A DNA stretch of 64,000 nucleotides from contig NZ_JBHVRO010000013.1 in NCBI RefSeq assembly GCF_042885655.1, positions 13,882-77,881 on the forward strand, in the 5' to 3' direction. A program made the position numbers and the translations under genes. The notes under the pieces were generated by a model. That model ran no database searches. It saw only the letters and a program-made list of their open reading frames with translations, and had not been told where the DNA came from. Below, one piece after another: positions 34,000 through 43,689 of the stretch (the first letter of the stretch is position 1; each line of letters begins with the position of its first letter). The DNA comes from Psychrobacillus sp042885655. Its GTDB lineage: Bacteria > Bacillota > Bacilli > Bacillales_A > Planococcaceae.

Positions 34000-35361
34000 T
34001 TACGTTATGGATTCTTGTTGTTTTCCATACCACTTCATAACATCTCGAATGAATTCTGGCATAAAATATTGTTTTTTTGCAAATTTAAATGCAGGGAAAA
34101 AATAACCAAAAGTAAACATGTCTAAAGTTGCAAGCGTATATGTCTTCTCTAGCTGCAAAATTTTTCCTTCCACATAAACGTCACCATTTTCCTGTTCCGT
34201 TAATTCTACAAATTGCATTGCCCCCAAATATTTACCTCTAAATCCTAAACCCTTTACTTCTAAACGTGGCCATGTTTCATTTTTGGATATTTGAATTGTT
34301 TCTAACAATTCCGCACCTGTTAAAGAGATCACACACGGATTTATTGGATGGGGTAAAAGCTTATGTAAATCACTAGCATTAATACTCCCTTTAGGTAAAT
34401 CCGTTAAGAAAATCCCTGCTGGAAACATTGCACAATCAGCCCCTGTAAATGCTAATAACGCTTTTCCAAAGAAATCGGACATATTGGAGGAATGGAACCA
34501 ATCTTTCTTTAAGAATATAGAATTTTGAAAGATTGGATATCCTAAATTTTTGTTTCCTATATGATTCCACAATTCCATTTGCTCTAAATAATTTACAGGC
34601 TTATCAAGTTCTTCAACAGGATATAGTCTTGCCTTTTTAGTGACAATCCCCTTAATATCGTGGTCATAGACTAATGTTACTTGACCTACATATGCCCCGT
34701 ATTTGCCCGCAGCAGCTTGTAGTGTTCCATTTATCATTTTTCCTTCTTCAAAAAAGTGATGGGTATGCGAGCCAAAAATAACATCAATTTGAGGAATTTG
34801 CTCGGATATTAACTCGTCTTGCGTTATCCCTAAATGGGACATACACAGTATAATATCTACTTTGTTCTTAATTTCCTCACATACTTCTTTTAATCGATTT
34901 ATCGGATTCTGAATATGCCATCCCAATTTTTCATAATAAAAGCCAAAATCAGCTGTAGCAGCTATAATTCCTATTCGAATACCAGAAGAAGTTTGATGGA
35001 TTTTATATGGCACCATCCATGAGGGAACTTCTCCTTTTTCATTTGTAAAATTAGAGACAATGACTTCAAAATTCGCATCCATATAAAGATTTTCTAAGAT
35101 CTCATGGCTTAATGTGATTCCTTCGTTGTTGCCGATTGTAACATAATCATAACTGGCTTCATTTAGTAACTCGACATTCCCTCTGCCAAGTGTTCCCTCT
35201 GTGAAAATATTGGATCGATCGATATGATCACCGATATCTAAAATTAGACACGTTTCATGTAAAGCTCGTTTTTCGGAGAGAAACTGATGAATAGTCGGCC
35301 AGTTTTCTAAATGACTATGCAAATCATTCGTATGATAAATTTGAATCGTTTCTCTCAACAT
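34000..35361 (-). CDS. yunD: Bifunctional metallophosphatase/5'-nucleotidase (YunD-like)
   Basis: A 453-residue, apparently cytosolic 5'-nucleotidase family protein (no signal peptide). The N-terminal metallophosphatase domain has IYHTNDLHSHLENW, LDIGDHID, SHLGITQDE and GSHTHHFFEEG, the di-metal ligands. The usual GNHE motif reads GNNEG, with Asn in place of the catalytic His. The C-terminal domain (about residue 290 onward) is the nucleotide-binding 5'_nucleotid_C type. It is upstream of yunB on the same strand. Confidence 0.9.
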   Translation of the reverse strand: MLRETIQIYHTNDLHSHLENWPTIHQFLSEKRALHETCLILDIGDHIDRSNIFTEGTLGRGNVELLNEASYDYVTIGNNEGITLSHEILENLYMDANFEVIVSNFTNEKGEVPSWMVPYKIHQTSSGIRIGIIAATADFGFYYEKLGWHIQNPINRLKEVCEEIKNKVDIILCMSHLGITQDELISEQIPQIDVIFGSHTHHFFEEGKMINGTLQAAAGKYGAYVGQVTLVYDHDIKGIVTKKARLYPVEELDKPVNYLEQMELWNHIGNKNLGYPIFQNSIFLKKDWFHSSNMSDFFGKALLAFTGADCAMFPAGIFLTDLPKGSINASDLHKLLPHPINPCVISLTGAELLETIQISKNETWPRLEVKGLGFRGKYLGAMQFVELTEQENGDVYVEGKILQLEKTYTLATLDMFTFGYFFPAFKFAKKQYFMPEFIRDVMKWYGKQQESIT

Positions 35362-35378
35362 ACTCCCACCTTTTTGTT

Positions 35379-36197
35379 TTACATAAGTCCAGCTATTATA
35401 GATCGTACCCCTAATAGAAGCAATACAATGCGAAGTGCCACTACTAATGTCTCTGAATTGAGCTTTTTATTTAAATTTGCTCCTAATTTAGCACCAATAT
35501 ACGCAGCTGGAATAACAGGTATTGTATATAGCCATGGAACGTTTCCTAAAGATACATGCGTGATTGAATTGATAATGGAAGATAAAAACACCATAAACAT
35601 CGACGTTCCAACAGCCACATGAGGAGGAAATAGAAATAATAAAATCATTGCAGGGACAATGATAGAACCCCCTCCAATGCCAAATAGACCGGATGCAAAA
35701 CCAACTGCAAATGTTAACAGCAAGGCAAACCAAATTGGAAAACCGTATACATATGTATCTTTGTCATCTGTAAAAGTTCTTTTCTTTCCATTTTCGACAA
35801 ACCATTTAACTGGCTTTAAACGATTACGTACAAGTAATAGAGTAGACAAAATGATTAATAGAATGCCAAAGTATAAATTAAAAGATGGTAAATCAAGTCC
35901 TTTATTTACCCAAGCACCAAGAATTGTTCCCGGTATACTTCCAATAAAGAAAATAAATCCACTCTTAAAATCTACCGTTTTTGTTTTCATATAAGATAAT
36001 GTTGAAGAAAGACCAGTGAAAATCATCATTACAACTGAGAGTCCTACAACACTTTGAGGTGTAATATTAGGTATTAAACCAAGAGTTGTACCGAAAAATA
36101 AAACAGCTGGAACTAAGATTACACCTCCACCTAAGCCAACTAATGCTCCCACAACTCCTGAGAACAATCCTGCAACTGCTAATAGTAACCATTCCAT
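35379..36197 (-). CDS. yunE: TauE/SafE family sulfite/anion exporter (YunE-like)
   Basis: A 272-residue membrane protein with 8 predicted helices in two halves, each with the TauE signature: GLFSGVVGALVGLGGGVILV at the N-terminus and AVGFASGLFGIGGGSIIVPA in the middle. The family exports sulfite, sulfoacetate or related organosulfur anions. ATG at 36197 is chosen because GAAGGTGG lies 11 bases upstream; a TTG at 36218 overlaps it. It starts just after yunF ends. Confidence 0.88.
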   Translation of the reverse strand: MEWLLLAVAGLFSGVVGALVGLGGGVILVPAVLFFGTTLGLIPNITPQSVVGLSVVMMIFTGLSSTLSYMKTKTVDFKSGFIFFIGSIPGTILGAWVNKGLDLPSFNLYFGILLIILSTLLLVRNRLKPVKWFVENGKKRTFTDDKDTYVYGFPIWFALLLTFAVGFASGLFGIGGGSIIVPAMILLFLFPPHVAVGTSMFMVFLSSIINSITHVSLGNVPWLYTIPVIPAAYIGAKLGANLNKKLNSETLVVALRIVLLLLGVRSIIAGLM

Positions 36198-36201
36198 TAA
36201 A

Positions 36202-37053
36202 TTAAATACCACCTTCAAATAAATCTAATTGTTTTGGAGACAAGCCTTTAAATTCAATACCAAGCATTTGTTGAAAAGCTTTTGCATTCTTCGCAGCGTG
36301 CCCTCCAGAGTTATTATTGAATAAAACTACTACTTCTTTTGCTTGTTTTTCTAATTGCTCGCAATGTTTTTTAATTGCTGAAAGCTCTTCTTTGTTATAG
36401 TCATACAAATAACGAACTTCTCTCCATTTTTCATTGTTTCCTGGGTTAATCCATCCATATGTATTTCGTCCATGTAATCGGACAAGTACTTTATCTGTTG
36501 TTGCTATTGGAACTAGAGGAATACACCCTTGCCCAACTTGTGGCTCATCACAAACTGAATGATGAAAAGAGTGTGTTTTCAAGAAATCAATCGTTCTATT
36601 TTTTAACTCTGAAGCATACCAAGATTGATGTCGGAACTCAATCGCTACTTCAAAATCTCTTAACTCTTCTCTTATTCTTAGTAGATAATCTACATTTTCT
36701 TTTACGCATTGAAACCAAGGTGGAAATTGCACTAAAACCATAGATAGCTTTCCTTCCTCTTTAAAAGGAATGACTGACTGTCGGTATATTTCAAACATTT
36801 CCTTTGGAGAATTGAAAGGTGATTCACCACGGAGATGACCAGTAATTCCTTGATATGCCTTTACAACAAATTGGAAATTATCAGGTGTTTCCTTTAACCA
36901 TTTTAACGTATTCTTTAATGGTTGAATGGCATAAAATGATGCATCTAATTCCACTATTGGGAAATGTGAACTATAATCTTGTAGTCTCTCTTTTGCGGTT
37001 GATACGTATAATTCTGGATGATCTCCCCAACCTGTTAAACCAATTTTAATCAT
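36202..37053 (-). CDS. yunF: DUF72 family protein (YunF-like)
   Basis: A 283-residue TIM-barrel-like DUF72 protein. IKIGLTGWGDHPELY is the typical first strand; then LDASFYAIQP, FVVKAYQGITGH, VAIEFRHQSWY and VRLHGRNTYGW follow in canonical order. VVVLFNNNSGGHAAKNA is the conserved C-terminal motif. Enzymatic role unknown, possibly a nuclease-like metal site. The start at 37053 has GGGGTG five bases upstream. Confidence 0.9.
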   Translation of the reverse strand: MIKIGLTGWGDHPELYVSTAKERLQDYSSHFPIVELDASFYAIQPLKNTLKWLKETPDNFQFVVKAYQGITGHLRGESPFNSPKEMFEIYRQSVIPFKEEGKLSMVLVQFPPWFQCVKENVDYLLRIREELRDFEVAIEFRHQSWYASELKNRTIDFLKTHSFHHSVCDEPQVGQGCIPLVPIATTDKVLVRLHGRNTYGWINPGNNEKWREVRYLYDYNKEELSAIKKHCEQLEKQAKEVVVLFNNNSGGHAAKNAKAFQQMLGIEFKGLSPKQLDLFEGGI

Positions 37054-37215
37054 CTGTTCACCCCACTGTATATACAATAGTATCATATCACTTAACCATT
37101 TCTAACGACAGAAAAACGCAAAAAAGCAGACGTATAGGATTATATAATTTTCTTATAATAGAGAAGAATCTTGTAGACTTTCCTAGATTTACACATTGCT
37201 TCATTTACTGATAAA

Positions 37216-37243
37216 TAAAAAAACATCCTACAATAAGGATGCA
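37216..37243 (-). terminator. Terminator after the membrane protein gene
   Basis: CATCCT / AGGATG stem with 6-base loop, followed by TTTTTTT on the minus strand. Confidence 0.7.
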
Positions 37244-37325
37244 AGTTACTTTCAACTTTTAAAAAGCTTCTTCGAACTTTTTGCCGATTATATTATCGAA
37301 CTTTTGATCTTTATCTCTCTTTTAA

Positions 37326-38054
37326 TCATAAACTTTGTATCTGATTTTCTCGGTTTTTTAATTCCTCATAATAATTTACAAACAAAGCAGCCTTTGGTTC
37401 ATTCGTAACTTCAAAAGCTATATACTCTCTTTCCCAATCCTTTTCATAAGCAAATATAAGGAATTTTTTTATTAATTTCGTTTGTATTTCTTTTACATCA
37501 TTATTAACTGTATAGGTCCCAAATATATTTTTGTGTATTGAACCATCTCCATTTACAAAATCTCTTTGGATTTCTATATCTGTTCTCAAAATAATGTCTC
37601 TCACTTTTTCTATGTCCAATTCAAATGTATCTTTACTTCGCTCAAAGATAATCTTATCCTCACATCTGTAAATATAAGTATCAATACCTTCTAAAAGTGG
37701 TAATCCTATTAGATGTCTCACCAATATACACTTATCCGCATTCAACAATTTCATGCGTGCCTTTGACCCTGGTACCATACTTTTTCGTTTCATCATTTCA
37801 AGTTTACCCTCATTTTGTTCTTCTAGATTCAGAGCTTTCTTTTTCCGATATAGTTCTATTGCTTCAGGTGTAGATGATTTTAGATATCTCCTTATAAGCA
37901 AGTATTCAGCATAAATAAATCCAAAAAACACAATAATAACGATTATTATATCAATATAGTTGTAGCTTCTAAAATTTACAATAATATTAAATGCTGAATA
38001 TAGTATAAATAACCCTACAAAAATAGATAACAATAAATATATTATTCGACTCAT
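37326..38054 (-). CDS. Membrane-anchored protein, PH-like C-terminal region, unknown
   Basis: A 242-residue protein. Two N-terminal helices (about 4-28 and 34-54) are followed by a basic segment (RRYLKSSTPEAIELYRKKKAL) and a soluble domain of about 140 residues with alternating strand-like pieces (CEDKIIFERSKDTFELDIEK) that looks like a bacterial PH-type domain. This domain call is a guess from pattern. GGGGGTTTACAAA precedes the ATG. It stands alone between yunF and suf. Confidence 0.75.
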   Translation of the reverse strand: MSRIIYLLLSIFVGLFILYSAFNIIVNFRSYNYIDIIIVIIVFFGFIYAEYLLIRRYLKSSTPEAIELYRKKKALNLEEQNEGKLEMMKRKSMVPGSKARMKLLNADKCILVRHLIGLPLLEGIDTYIYRCEDKIIFERSKDTFELDIEKVRDIILRTDIEIQRDFVNGDGSIHKNIFGTYTVNNDVKEIQTKLIKKFLIFAYEKDWEREYIAFEVTNEPKAALFVNYYEELKNRENQIQSL

Positions 38055-38171
38055 TTTGTAAACCCCCTTATTGAAAATAATATCTCTTCTCGGAAATATT
38101 ATCCAATACTTTTTGATGCGAACAATAAAATACTATTCCTAATGGTTAATTAAATTAAATGCAAAAAGTAT

Positions 38172-38204
38172 AAAAAAGGGGCAACCATAATGGTTGCCCC
38201 CTTT
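38172..38204 (-). terminator. Terminator of the suf operon
   Basis: Stem GGGGCAACCA / TGGTTGCCCC, then TTTTTTAT on the minus strand. Confidence 0.92.
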
Positions 38205-38224
38205 GAATCTCTGCTATAAATACA

Positions 38225-39622
38225 TTAACCGATAGAACCTTCCATTTCGAACTTGATTAAACGGTTCATTTCAACCGCATATTCCATTGGAAGTTCTTTT
38301 GTGAATGGCTCGATGAAGCCCATTACGATCATTTCTGTTGCTTCTTCTTCACTTAAACCACGACTCATCAAGTAGAATAATTGCTCTTCTGAAACTTTTG
38401 AAACTTTCGCTTCGTGTTCAAGAGAAATATTATCGTTCAAGATTTCGTTGTATGGAATTGTATCAGAAGTTGACAGATTATCCATGATTAAAGTATCACA
38501 TTCGATGTTCGCACGAGCACCTGTTGCTTTACGTCCAAAATGTACGATACCACGGTACGTTACTTTTCCACCTTGTTTCGAAATTGATTTCGATACAATT
38601 GTAGAAGAAGTATTTGGAGCTAAATGCATCATTTTCGCACCAGCATCTTGATGTTGTCCTTTACCAGCAATTGCGATAGAAAGTGTCATACCACGTGCGC
38701 CTTCACCTTTAAGGATAACAGCTGGATATTTCATCGTTAATTTAGATCCGATATTTCCGTCAATCCATTCCATTGTTGCGTTAGCATCACAAACTGCACG
38801 TTTAGTAACTAAGTTATAAACGTTGTTAGCCCAGTTTTGGATAGTTGTATAACGGCAATATGCATCTTTTTTAATGATAATTTCTACAACGGCACTATGA
38901 AGTGAGTTTGTTGTATATACAGGAGCTGTACAACCTTCAACATAATGTACAGAAGCGCCTTCATCCACAATGATTAGTGTACGTTCAAACTGCCCCATAT
39001 TTTCAGAGTTAATACGGAAGTAAGCTTGAAGTGGTGTATCCACTTTCACACCTGGTGGTACATAGATGAATGATCCACCTGACCAAACTGCTGAGTTTAG
39101 TGCAGAGAACTTATTATCTGATGAAGGAATTACAGTTCCCCAGTGTTGTTTGAAAATGTCTTCATTTTCACGTAGAGCAGAATCTGTATCTTTAAATACG
39201 ATACCTAAATCTTGAAGTTCTTGTTTCATGTTATGATAAACAACTTCCGACTCATATTGAGCAGAAACACCTGCAAGGTATTTTTGTTCTGCTTCAGGAA
39301 TACCAAGCTTATCAAATGTTGCTTTGATTTCTTCTGGTACTTCATCCCATGATTTTTCTGTTCCCTCTGATGGTTTTACATAGTACGTAATTTCATCAAA
39401 GTTAAGTGCACCTAATTCTCCACCCCATTGTGGCATAGGTTTTGAGTAGAATATTTCTAATGCTTTTAAACGATAATCTAACATCCATTGTGGTTCGTCT
39501 TTCATACGTGAAATTTCTTCAACGATTTCTTTTGTTAATCCACGTTTTGAACGGAAAATGGATACATCTTTATCGTGAAAACCATATTTATAATCACCAA
39601 TTTCAGGCATTTTTTTTGCCAT
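38225..39622 (-). CDS. sufB: Fe-S cluster assembly protein SufB
   Basis: A 465-residue core scaffold protein of the SufBCD complex on which Fe-S clusters are built. The beta-helix core and C-terminal SufB/D domain are seen: VHYVEGCTAP (Cys), GKGQHQDAGAKMMHLAPNTS, and YRGIVHFGRKATGARANIEC, then DTLIMDN. GGAGGAAATACA precedes the ATG. It is the last gene of the operon, followed by a terminator. SufD in the same operon is its partner. Confidence 0.96.
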   Translation of the reverse strand: MAKKMPEIGDYKYGFHDKDVSIFRSKRGLTKEIVEEISRMKDEPQWMLDYRLKALEIFYSKPMPQWGGELGALNFDEITYYVKPSEGTEKSWDEVPEEIKATFDKLGIPEAEQKYLAGVSAQYESEVVYHNMKQELQDLGIVFKDTDSALRENEDIFKQHWGTVIPSSDNKFSALNSAVWSGGSFIYVPPGVKVDTPLQAYFRINSENMGQFERTLIIVDEGASVHYVEGCTAPVYTTNSLHSAVVEIIIKKDAYCRYTTIQNWANNVYNLVTKRAVCDANATMEWIDGNIGSKLTMKYPAVILKGEGARGMTLSIAIAGKGQHQDAGAKMMHLAPNTSSTIVSKSISKQGGKVTYRGIVHFGRKATGARANIECDTLIMDNLSTSDTIPYNEILNDNISLEHEAKVSKVSEEQLFYLMSRGLSEEEATEMIVMGFIEPFTKELPMEYAVEMNRLIKFEMEGSIG

Positions 39623-39643
39623 TGTATTTCCTCCGTTCTCATT

Positions 39644-40078
39644 TTATTTCTGTTCTTCAGAAACGCCCTTTTCCATTGCTTTCCAAGCAAGAGTAGCACA
39701 TTTAATACGTGCTGGAAACTTAGAAACACCGTGTAATGCCTCGATATCGTCAAGGTCTATAGAGTCATCATATTCTTTTCCAAGCATCATATCGGAGAAA
39801 ATCGTAGATAGTTGCAATGCCTCTTCTACTTTCTTCCCTTTTACTGCTTGGGTCATCATAGATGCGGATGCCATCGAAATGGAACAACCTTCCCCATCGA
39901 ACTTTGCATTTTGGATTATGCCATCTTCCACTTGAAGTGTTAAATGGATGCGATCTCCGCAAGTTGGGTTGTTCATATCAATTGTTAAAGCACCATCCTC
40001 AATGCTACCTTTGTTACGAGGATTTTTATAGTGATCCATAATTACTTGTCGGTATAGTTGATCTAAATTAGAAGACAT
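39644..40078 (-). CDS. sufU: SufU, zinc-dependent sulfurtransferase for SufS
   Basis: A 144-residue SufU that accepts persulfide sulfur from SufS and passes it on. The three zinc/active-site cysteines are present: NPTCGDRIH, GEGCSISMASASMM and IKCATLAWKAM. The insert between Cys 2 and Cys 3 is the SufU-specific longer type, unlike IscU. Start at 40078 has AAAGGAG 10 bases upstream and overlaps the sufS end by 11 bases, indicating coupling. Confidence 0.94.
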   Translation of the reverse strand: MSSNLDQLYRQVIMDHYKNPRNKGSIEDGALTIDMNNPTCGDRIHLTLQVEDGIIQNAKFDGEGCSISMASASMMTQAVKGKKVEEALQLSTIFSDMMLGKEYDDSIDLDDIEALHGVSKFPARIKCATLAWKAMEKGVSEEQK

Positions 40079-41297
40079 CGCTAAAATACTCCTTTGCAGT
40101 GCGCAATCCAGCAACTAGTTGGTCAATATCTTCTTCTGTATTATAAATATAAAAACTTGCTCTTGCAGTTGCCGTACATTGTAACCACTTCATCAATGGT
40201 TGTGCACAATGATGACCTGCCCGAACAGCAATTCCATTCATATCAAGTACAGTTGCAACATCATGTGGATGCACATTATCTAAATTAAATGTTACAATTC
40301 CCGCTCGTTTTGATGGATCTTTTGGTCCATAAATTGTTAAGCCTTCAATTGTAGACATTTTTTCCATGGCCAATGCAGCTAACTCATGTTCATGTTTTTC
40401 AATTTCCTCTAGACCAATTTCTTCTAGAAAATCAATCGCTGCACCGAGACCAATGGCACCTGCAATTATAGGTGTTCCACCTTCGAATTTCCACGGTAGT
40501 TCTTTCCATGTAGATTCATACAAACCTACAAAATCAATCATTTCCCCACCAAATTCAATCGGTTCCATTTCTTCGAGCAACTCTTGTTTTCCGTAAAGTA
40601 CACCAATACCAGTAGGACCGCACATTTTATGTCCTGAAAAAGCAAGAAAATCACAATCTAAGTTTTGAACATCTAGTTTTAAATGTGGTGCAGCTTGTGC
40701 TCCGTCCACTACCATTATAGCTCCATGCTCATGCGCAATTTGCGTAATTTCTTTGATTGGGTTCATCGTGCCTAATACATTTGACACGTAAACAACGGAA
40801 ACAATTTTTGTCTTATCTGTTATCGTTGCACGCACTTTTTCTAAAGATAATGTTCCATCTTCTTCTAAATCAATATATTTAAGCGTAGCGCCTGTTTCCT
40901 TAGCAAGTTGCTGCCAAGGAATAATATTGGAATGGTGTTCCATAGGCGTAATAACAATTTCATCGCCTTCTTTTACATTTGCTAAGCCATAGCTCTTCGC
41001 GACTGTATTGATGGATGTAGTTGTCCCACGTGTAAATATTATTTCTTTTGTTGACTTAGCATTAATAAATTTTCGAACCTTTTCACGTGCACCCTCATAA
41101 TCTTCCGTTGCACGATTACCAAGTGTATGTACACCGCGATGTACATTTGAGTTATCAAATTCATAATACTTTTTGATTGCTTCAATTACTTGAACTGGCT
41201 TTTGAGAAGTGGCCCCGCTGTCTAAGTAAACAAGGGGGTGTCCATTAATTTCCTGATCTAATATCGGAAAATAGCTTCGAATTTCTTTACTGAGCAT
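40068..41297 (-). CDS. sufS: Cysteine desulfurase SufS
   Basis: A 409-residue group II PLP cysteine desulfurase producing persulfide for Fe-S assembly. The PLP lysine is in FSGHKMCGPTG, the catalytic Cys in RAGHHCAQPLM, and VDGAQAAPHLKLD carries the PLP-ring Asp/Gln/His part. Ends fused by overlap with sufU, and begins at the sufD stop. Operon order C-D-S-U-B is the Firmicute SUF type. Confidence 0.96.
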   Translation of the reverse strand: MLSKEIRSYFPILDQEINGHPLVYLDSGATSQKPVQVIEAIKKYYEFDNSNVHRGVHTLGNRATEDYEGAREKVRKFINAKSTKEIIFTRGTTTSINTVAKSYGLANVKEGDEIVITPMEHHSNIIPWQQLAKETGATLKYIDLEEDGTLSLEKVRATITDKTKIVSVVYVSNVLGTMNPIKEITQIAHEHGAIMVVDGAQAAPHLKLDVQNLDCDFLAFSGHKMCGPTGIGVLYGKQELLEEMEPIEFGGEMIDFVGLYESTWKELPWKFEGGTPIIAGAIGLGAAIDFLEEIGLEEIEKHEHELAALAMEKMSTIEGLTIYGPKDPSKRAGIVTFNLDNVHPHDVATVLDMNGIAVRAGHHCAQPLMKWLQCTATARASFYIYNTEEDIDQLVAGLRTAKEYFSDVF

Positions 41298-42604
41298 TAG
41301 CGGACTTTCCTTTCAATAACCTCCGTCAGCTGTTTCTTCACACCGTCGATTGGTAATTCGGTTACTACTGGAGCAAGGAATCCGTGAATAACTAGACGCT
41401 CTGCTTCGTGTTTCGAAATACCACGGCTCATTAAATAGTACAACTGAAGTGGGTCTACTCGGCCAACAGAAGCTGCGTGACCTGCTGTTACATCATCTTC
41501 ATCGATTAATAGAATTGGATTTGCATCTCCACGAGCTTTTTCACTTAACATTAGAACGCGGGATTCTTGCTCTGCATTCGATTTCGTTGCTCCGAATTCA
41601 ATTTTCCCGATACCGTTGAAAATAGAAGATGCTTCATCTTTCATTACACCGTGCTTCAAGATTTGACCATTTGTATGTTTACCCCAATGGATAACTTTTG
41701 TTGTAAAGTTTTGTTTTTGCTTTCCTCGCCCTACAACAACCATTTTTACATGACCTTCTGAATTGTCCCCGACTAAATGGGTTACATTTTCAGAAATTGT
41801 ATCGCTATCATTCATCATACCTAGCGCCCATTCAAGAACAGCATCACGGCTTGTAACTCCACGACGATTTACATACGTAGTAAAGCCTTCTGCAAGAACG
41901 TCTACTGTACCAAAAGTTACTTTTGCATTATCCTTAGCAATTACTTCAGAAACAATATTTGCTAAACCGTTTGCATGTTTTACTGTTGATAAATAGTTCT
42001 CCACATATGTTACAACACTGTTATCGTCTGCAACTAATAAAGTATGATTGAAAAGAGATGCATTTTCGTCATCGTGCAAATAAATAACTTGAATCGGCTC
42101 TTCTACCACAACATTTTTTGGTACGTATACAAATACTCCACCATTTAAAAGTGCTGCGTGAAGTGCTGTAAGTTTGTGTTCATTTACTTTTACGCCATCA
42201 GTCATAAAATATTTTTGAACAAGCTCACTATGATCACGCATAGCTGAATAAATATCGGTTAAAATAACACCTTTCGCTTTTAAATCATCTGATAAGGAAA
42301 CAAAAGCAGGTGTATTATTGTGTTGAATGTATATATTTTTTTGTTCTTCTGCATTTACAAGTGTTTTCATTTCTTCAGGTAATTCGTCTAAAGATGAAAA
42401 AACATTGCTTTCTACAGTATGTGTAGGAAATTCAGTGAAATTCCAATTAATTATTTTTGTTTTATCTGGTTTTGGCATTGGAAGTGTTTCAAGCTCACCT
42501 AGTGCTTTTAGACGAAGTTCCGTCATCCAACTTGGTTCTTGTTTACTTTCTGAAAAGGAGCGGATATTCTGCTCGGTTAATGCCAATTTTGTTTCAACCG
42601 TCAT
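41297..42604 (-). CDS. sufD: Fe-S cluster assembly protein SufD
   Basis: A 435-residue beta-helix protein, the SufB partner. LLVADDNSVVTYVENYL, VVGRGKQKQNFTTKVIHWG and GHAASVGRVDPLQLYYLMSRG (C-terminal SufD motif with conserved His) are visible. It lacks the SufB cysteine, as expected. AAAGGGGACGAATCAGC precedes the ATG; the stop and sufS start overlap. Confidence 0.95.
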   Translation of the reverse strand: MTVETKLALTEQNIRSFSESKQEPSWMTELRLKALGELETLPMPKPDKTKIINWNFTEFPTHTVESNVFSSLDELPEEMKTLVNAEEQKNIYIQHNNTPAFVSLSDDLKAKGVILTDIYSAMRDHSELVQKYFMTDGVKVNEHKLTALHAALLNGGVFVYVPKNVVVEEPIQVIYLHDDENASLFNHTLLVADDNSVVTYVENYLSTVKHANGLANIVSEVIAKDNAKVTFGTVDVLAEGFTTYVNRRGVTSRDAVLEWALGMMNDSDTISENVTHLVGDNSEGHVKMVVVGRGKQKQNFTTKVIHWGKHTNGQILKHGVMKDEASSIFNGIGKIEFGATKSNAEQESRVLMLSEKARGDANPILLIDEDDVTAGHAASVGRVDPLQLYYLMSRGISKHEAERLVIHGFLAPVVTELPIDGVKKQLTEVIERKVR

Positions 42605-42622
42605 GCTGATTCGTCCCCTTTC

Positions 42623-43402
42623 TTATGCTTCTTGTCCAACTGTCTCGTCTTCAATTCCTAACTCTTCTTTAATCCAATCATACCCTTGAGCTTCTAATTT
42701 CTGAGCTAGCTCAGGACCGCCAGATTTAACAACGCGTCCTTGCATCATTACATGTACATGATCCGGAGTTATGTAGTTAAGAAGGCGTTGGTAGTGAGTG
42801 ATTACTAAGCTGCCGAATCCTTCTCCACGCATTTCATTGATTCCTTTTGAAACAACTTTTAATGCATCGATATCAAGTCCAGAGTCGATTTCATCTAAAA
42901 TAGCGAATTTTGGTTTTAACATCATTAATTGAAGAATTTCATTACGTTTCTTTTCTCCACCAGAGAACCCTTCATTTAAATAACGTTGAGCCATATCTAA
43001 GTCCATTTCTAAAAATTCCATTTTGCTGTCAAGTTCACGAATAAATTTCATTAAAGAAATCTCATCGCCTTCTTCACGACGTGAATTAATAGCTGAACGT
43101 AAGAAGTCTGCATTTGTCACACCTGTAATCTCACTTGGATATTGCATAGCTAAAAATAGACCAGCTTGAGCGCGTTCATCTACTTCCATTGCTAATACAT
43201 CTTCACCGTCTAATTCAATTGAACCAGAAGTAACCTCATATTTAGGATGTCCCATAATAGCAGATGCTAAAGTTGATTTACCAGTACCATTTGGACCCAT
43301 TACCGCGTGAATTTCATTTGTATTAATTGTTAAATTAAGACCCTTTAAAATCTCTTTACCGTCGATAGCAACGTGTAAATCCTTAATCACTAAAGTTGAC
43401 AT
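42623..43402 (-). CDS. sufC: SufC ATPase
   Basis: A 259-residue ABC-type ATPase driving the SufBCD scaffold. Walker A GPNGTGKST, Q-loop region AMQYPSEITGV, signature GFSGGEKKRNE, Walker B AILDEIDSGLD and switch His in VITHYQRLL are all intact. First gene of the operon; CTAATGGAGG precedes the ATG. Confidence 0.96.
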   Translation of the reverse strand: MSTLVIKDLHVAIDGKEILKGLNLTINTNEIHAVMGPNGTGKSTLASAIMGHPKYEVTSGSIELDGEDVLAMEVDERAQAGLFLAMQYPSEITGVTNADFLRSAINSRREEGDEISLMKFIRELDSKMEFLEMDLDMAQRYLNEGFSGGEKKRNEILQLMMLKPKFAILDEIDSGLDIDALKVVSKGINEMRGEGFGSLVITHYQRLLNYITPDHVHVMMQGRVVKSGGPELAQKLEAQGYDWIKEELGIEDETVGQEA

Positions 43403-43427
43403 TTAATAACCTCCATTAGGTAACTAT

Positions 43428-43490
43428 GAATGGTATTCCATTCTAATTTATTATCATTCTAATCTTAACCCAAAGTCTACTGCCTTGCAA
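43428..43490 (-). promoter_or_regulatory. Putative suf promoter and palindrome
   Basis: On the minus strand TTGCAA (43490-43485), 17 bases, then TAAGAT (43467-43462) form a plausible sigma-A promoter. Downstream, near the likely transcript start, GAATGG-AATA-CCATTC (43428-43443) is a perfect 6-bp inverted repeat that could bind a regulator. No known box assigned. Confidence 0.4.
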
Positions 43491-43639
43491 ATCTTTTGAA
43501 ATACTTTCTCATTTAGAATACAAAACGATTATATTTCATACTTTCTATTAACTTTTCAATTAAACTCCAACATAATAATATTCCCCTTATATTTTCAATA
43601 AGAACACCATAAATGAGAATGGATTTCATTCAAATACAT

Positions 43640-43678
43640 AAAAAATCCATGAAGATAGTATTCTCCACGGATTCTCTT
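43640..43678 (-). terminator. Terminator of the 60-residue gene
   Basis: Minus strand: GAATCCGTGGAGA pairs with TCTTCATGGATTT (two mismatches/wobbles), followed by TTTTTATG. Confidence 0.7.
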
Positions 43679-43689
43679 TTTCTATTCAA

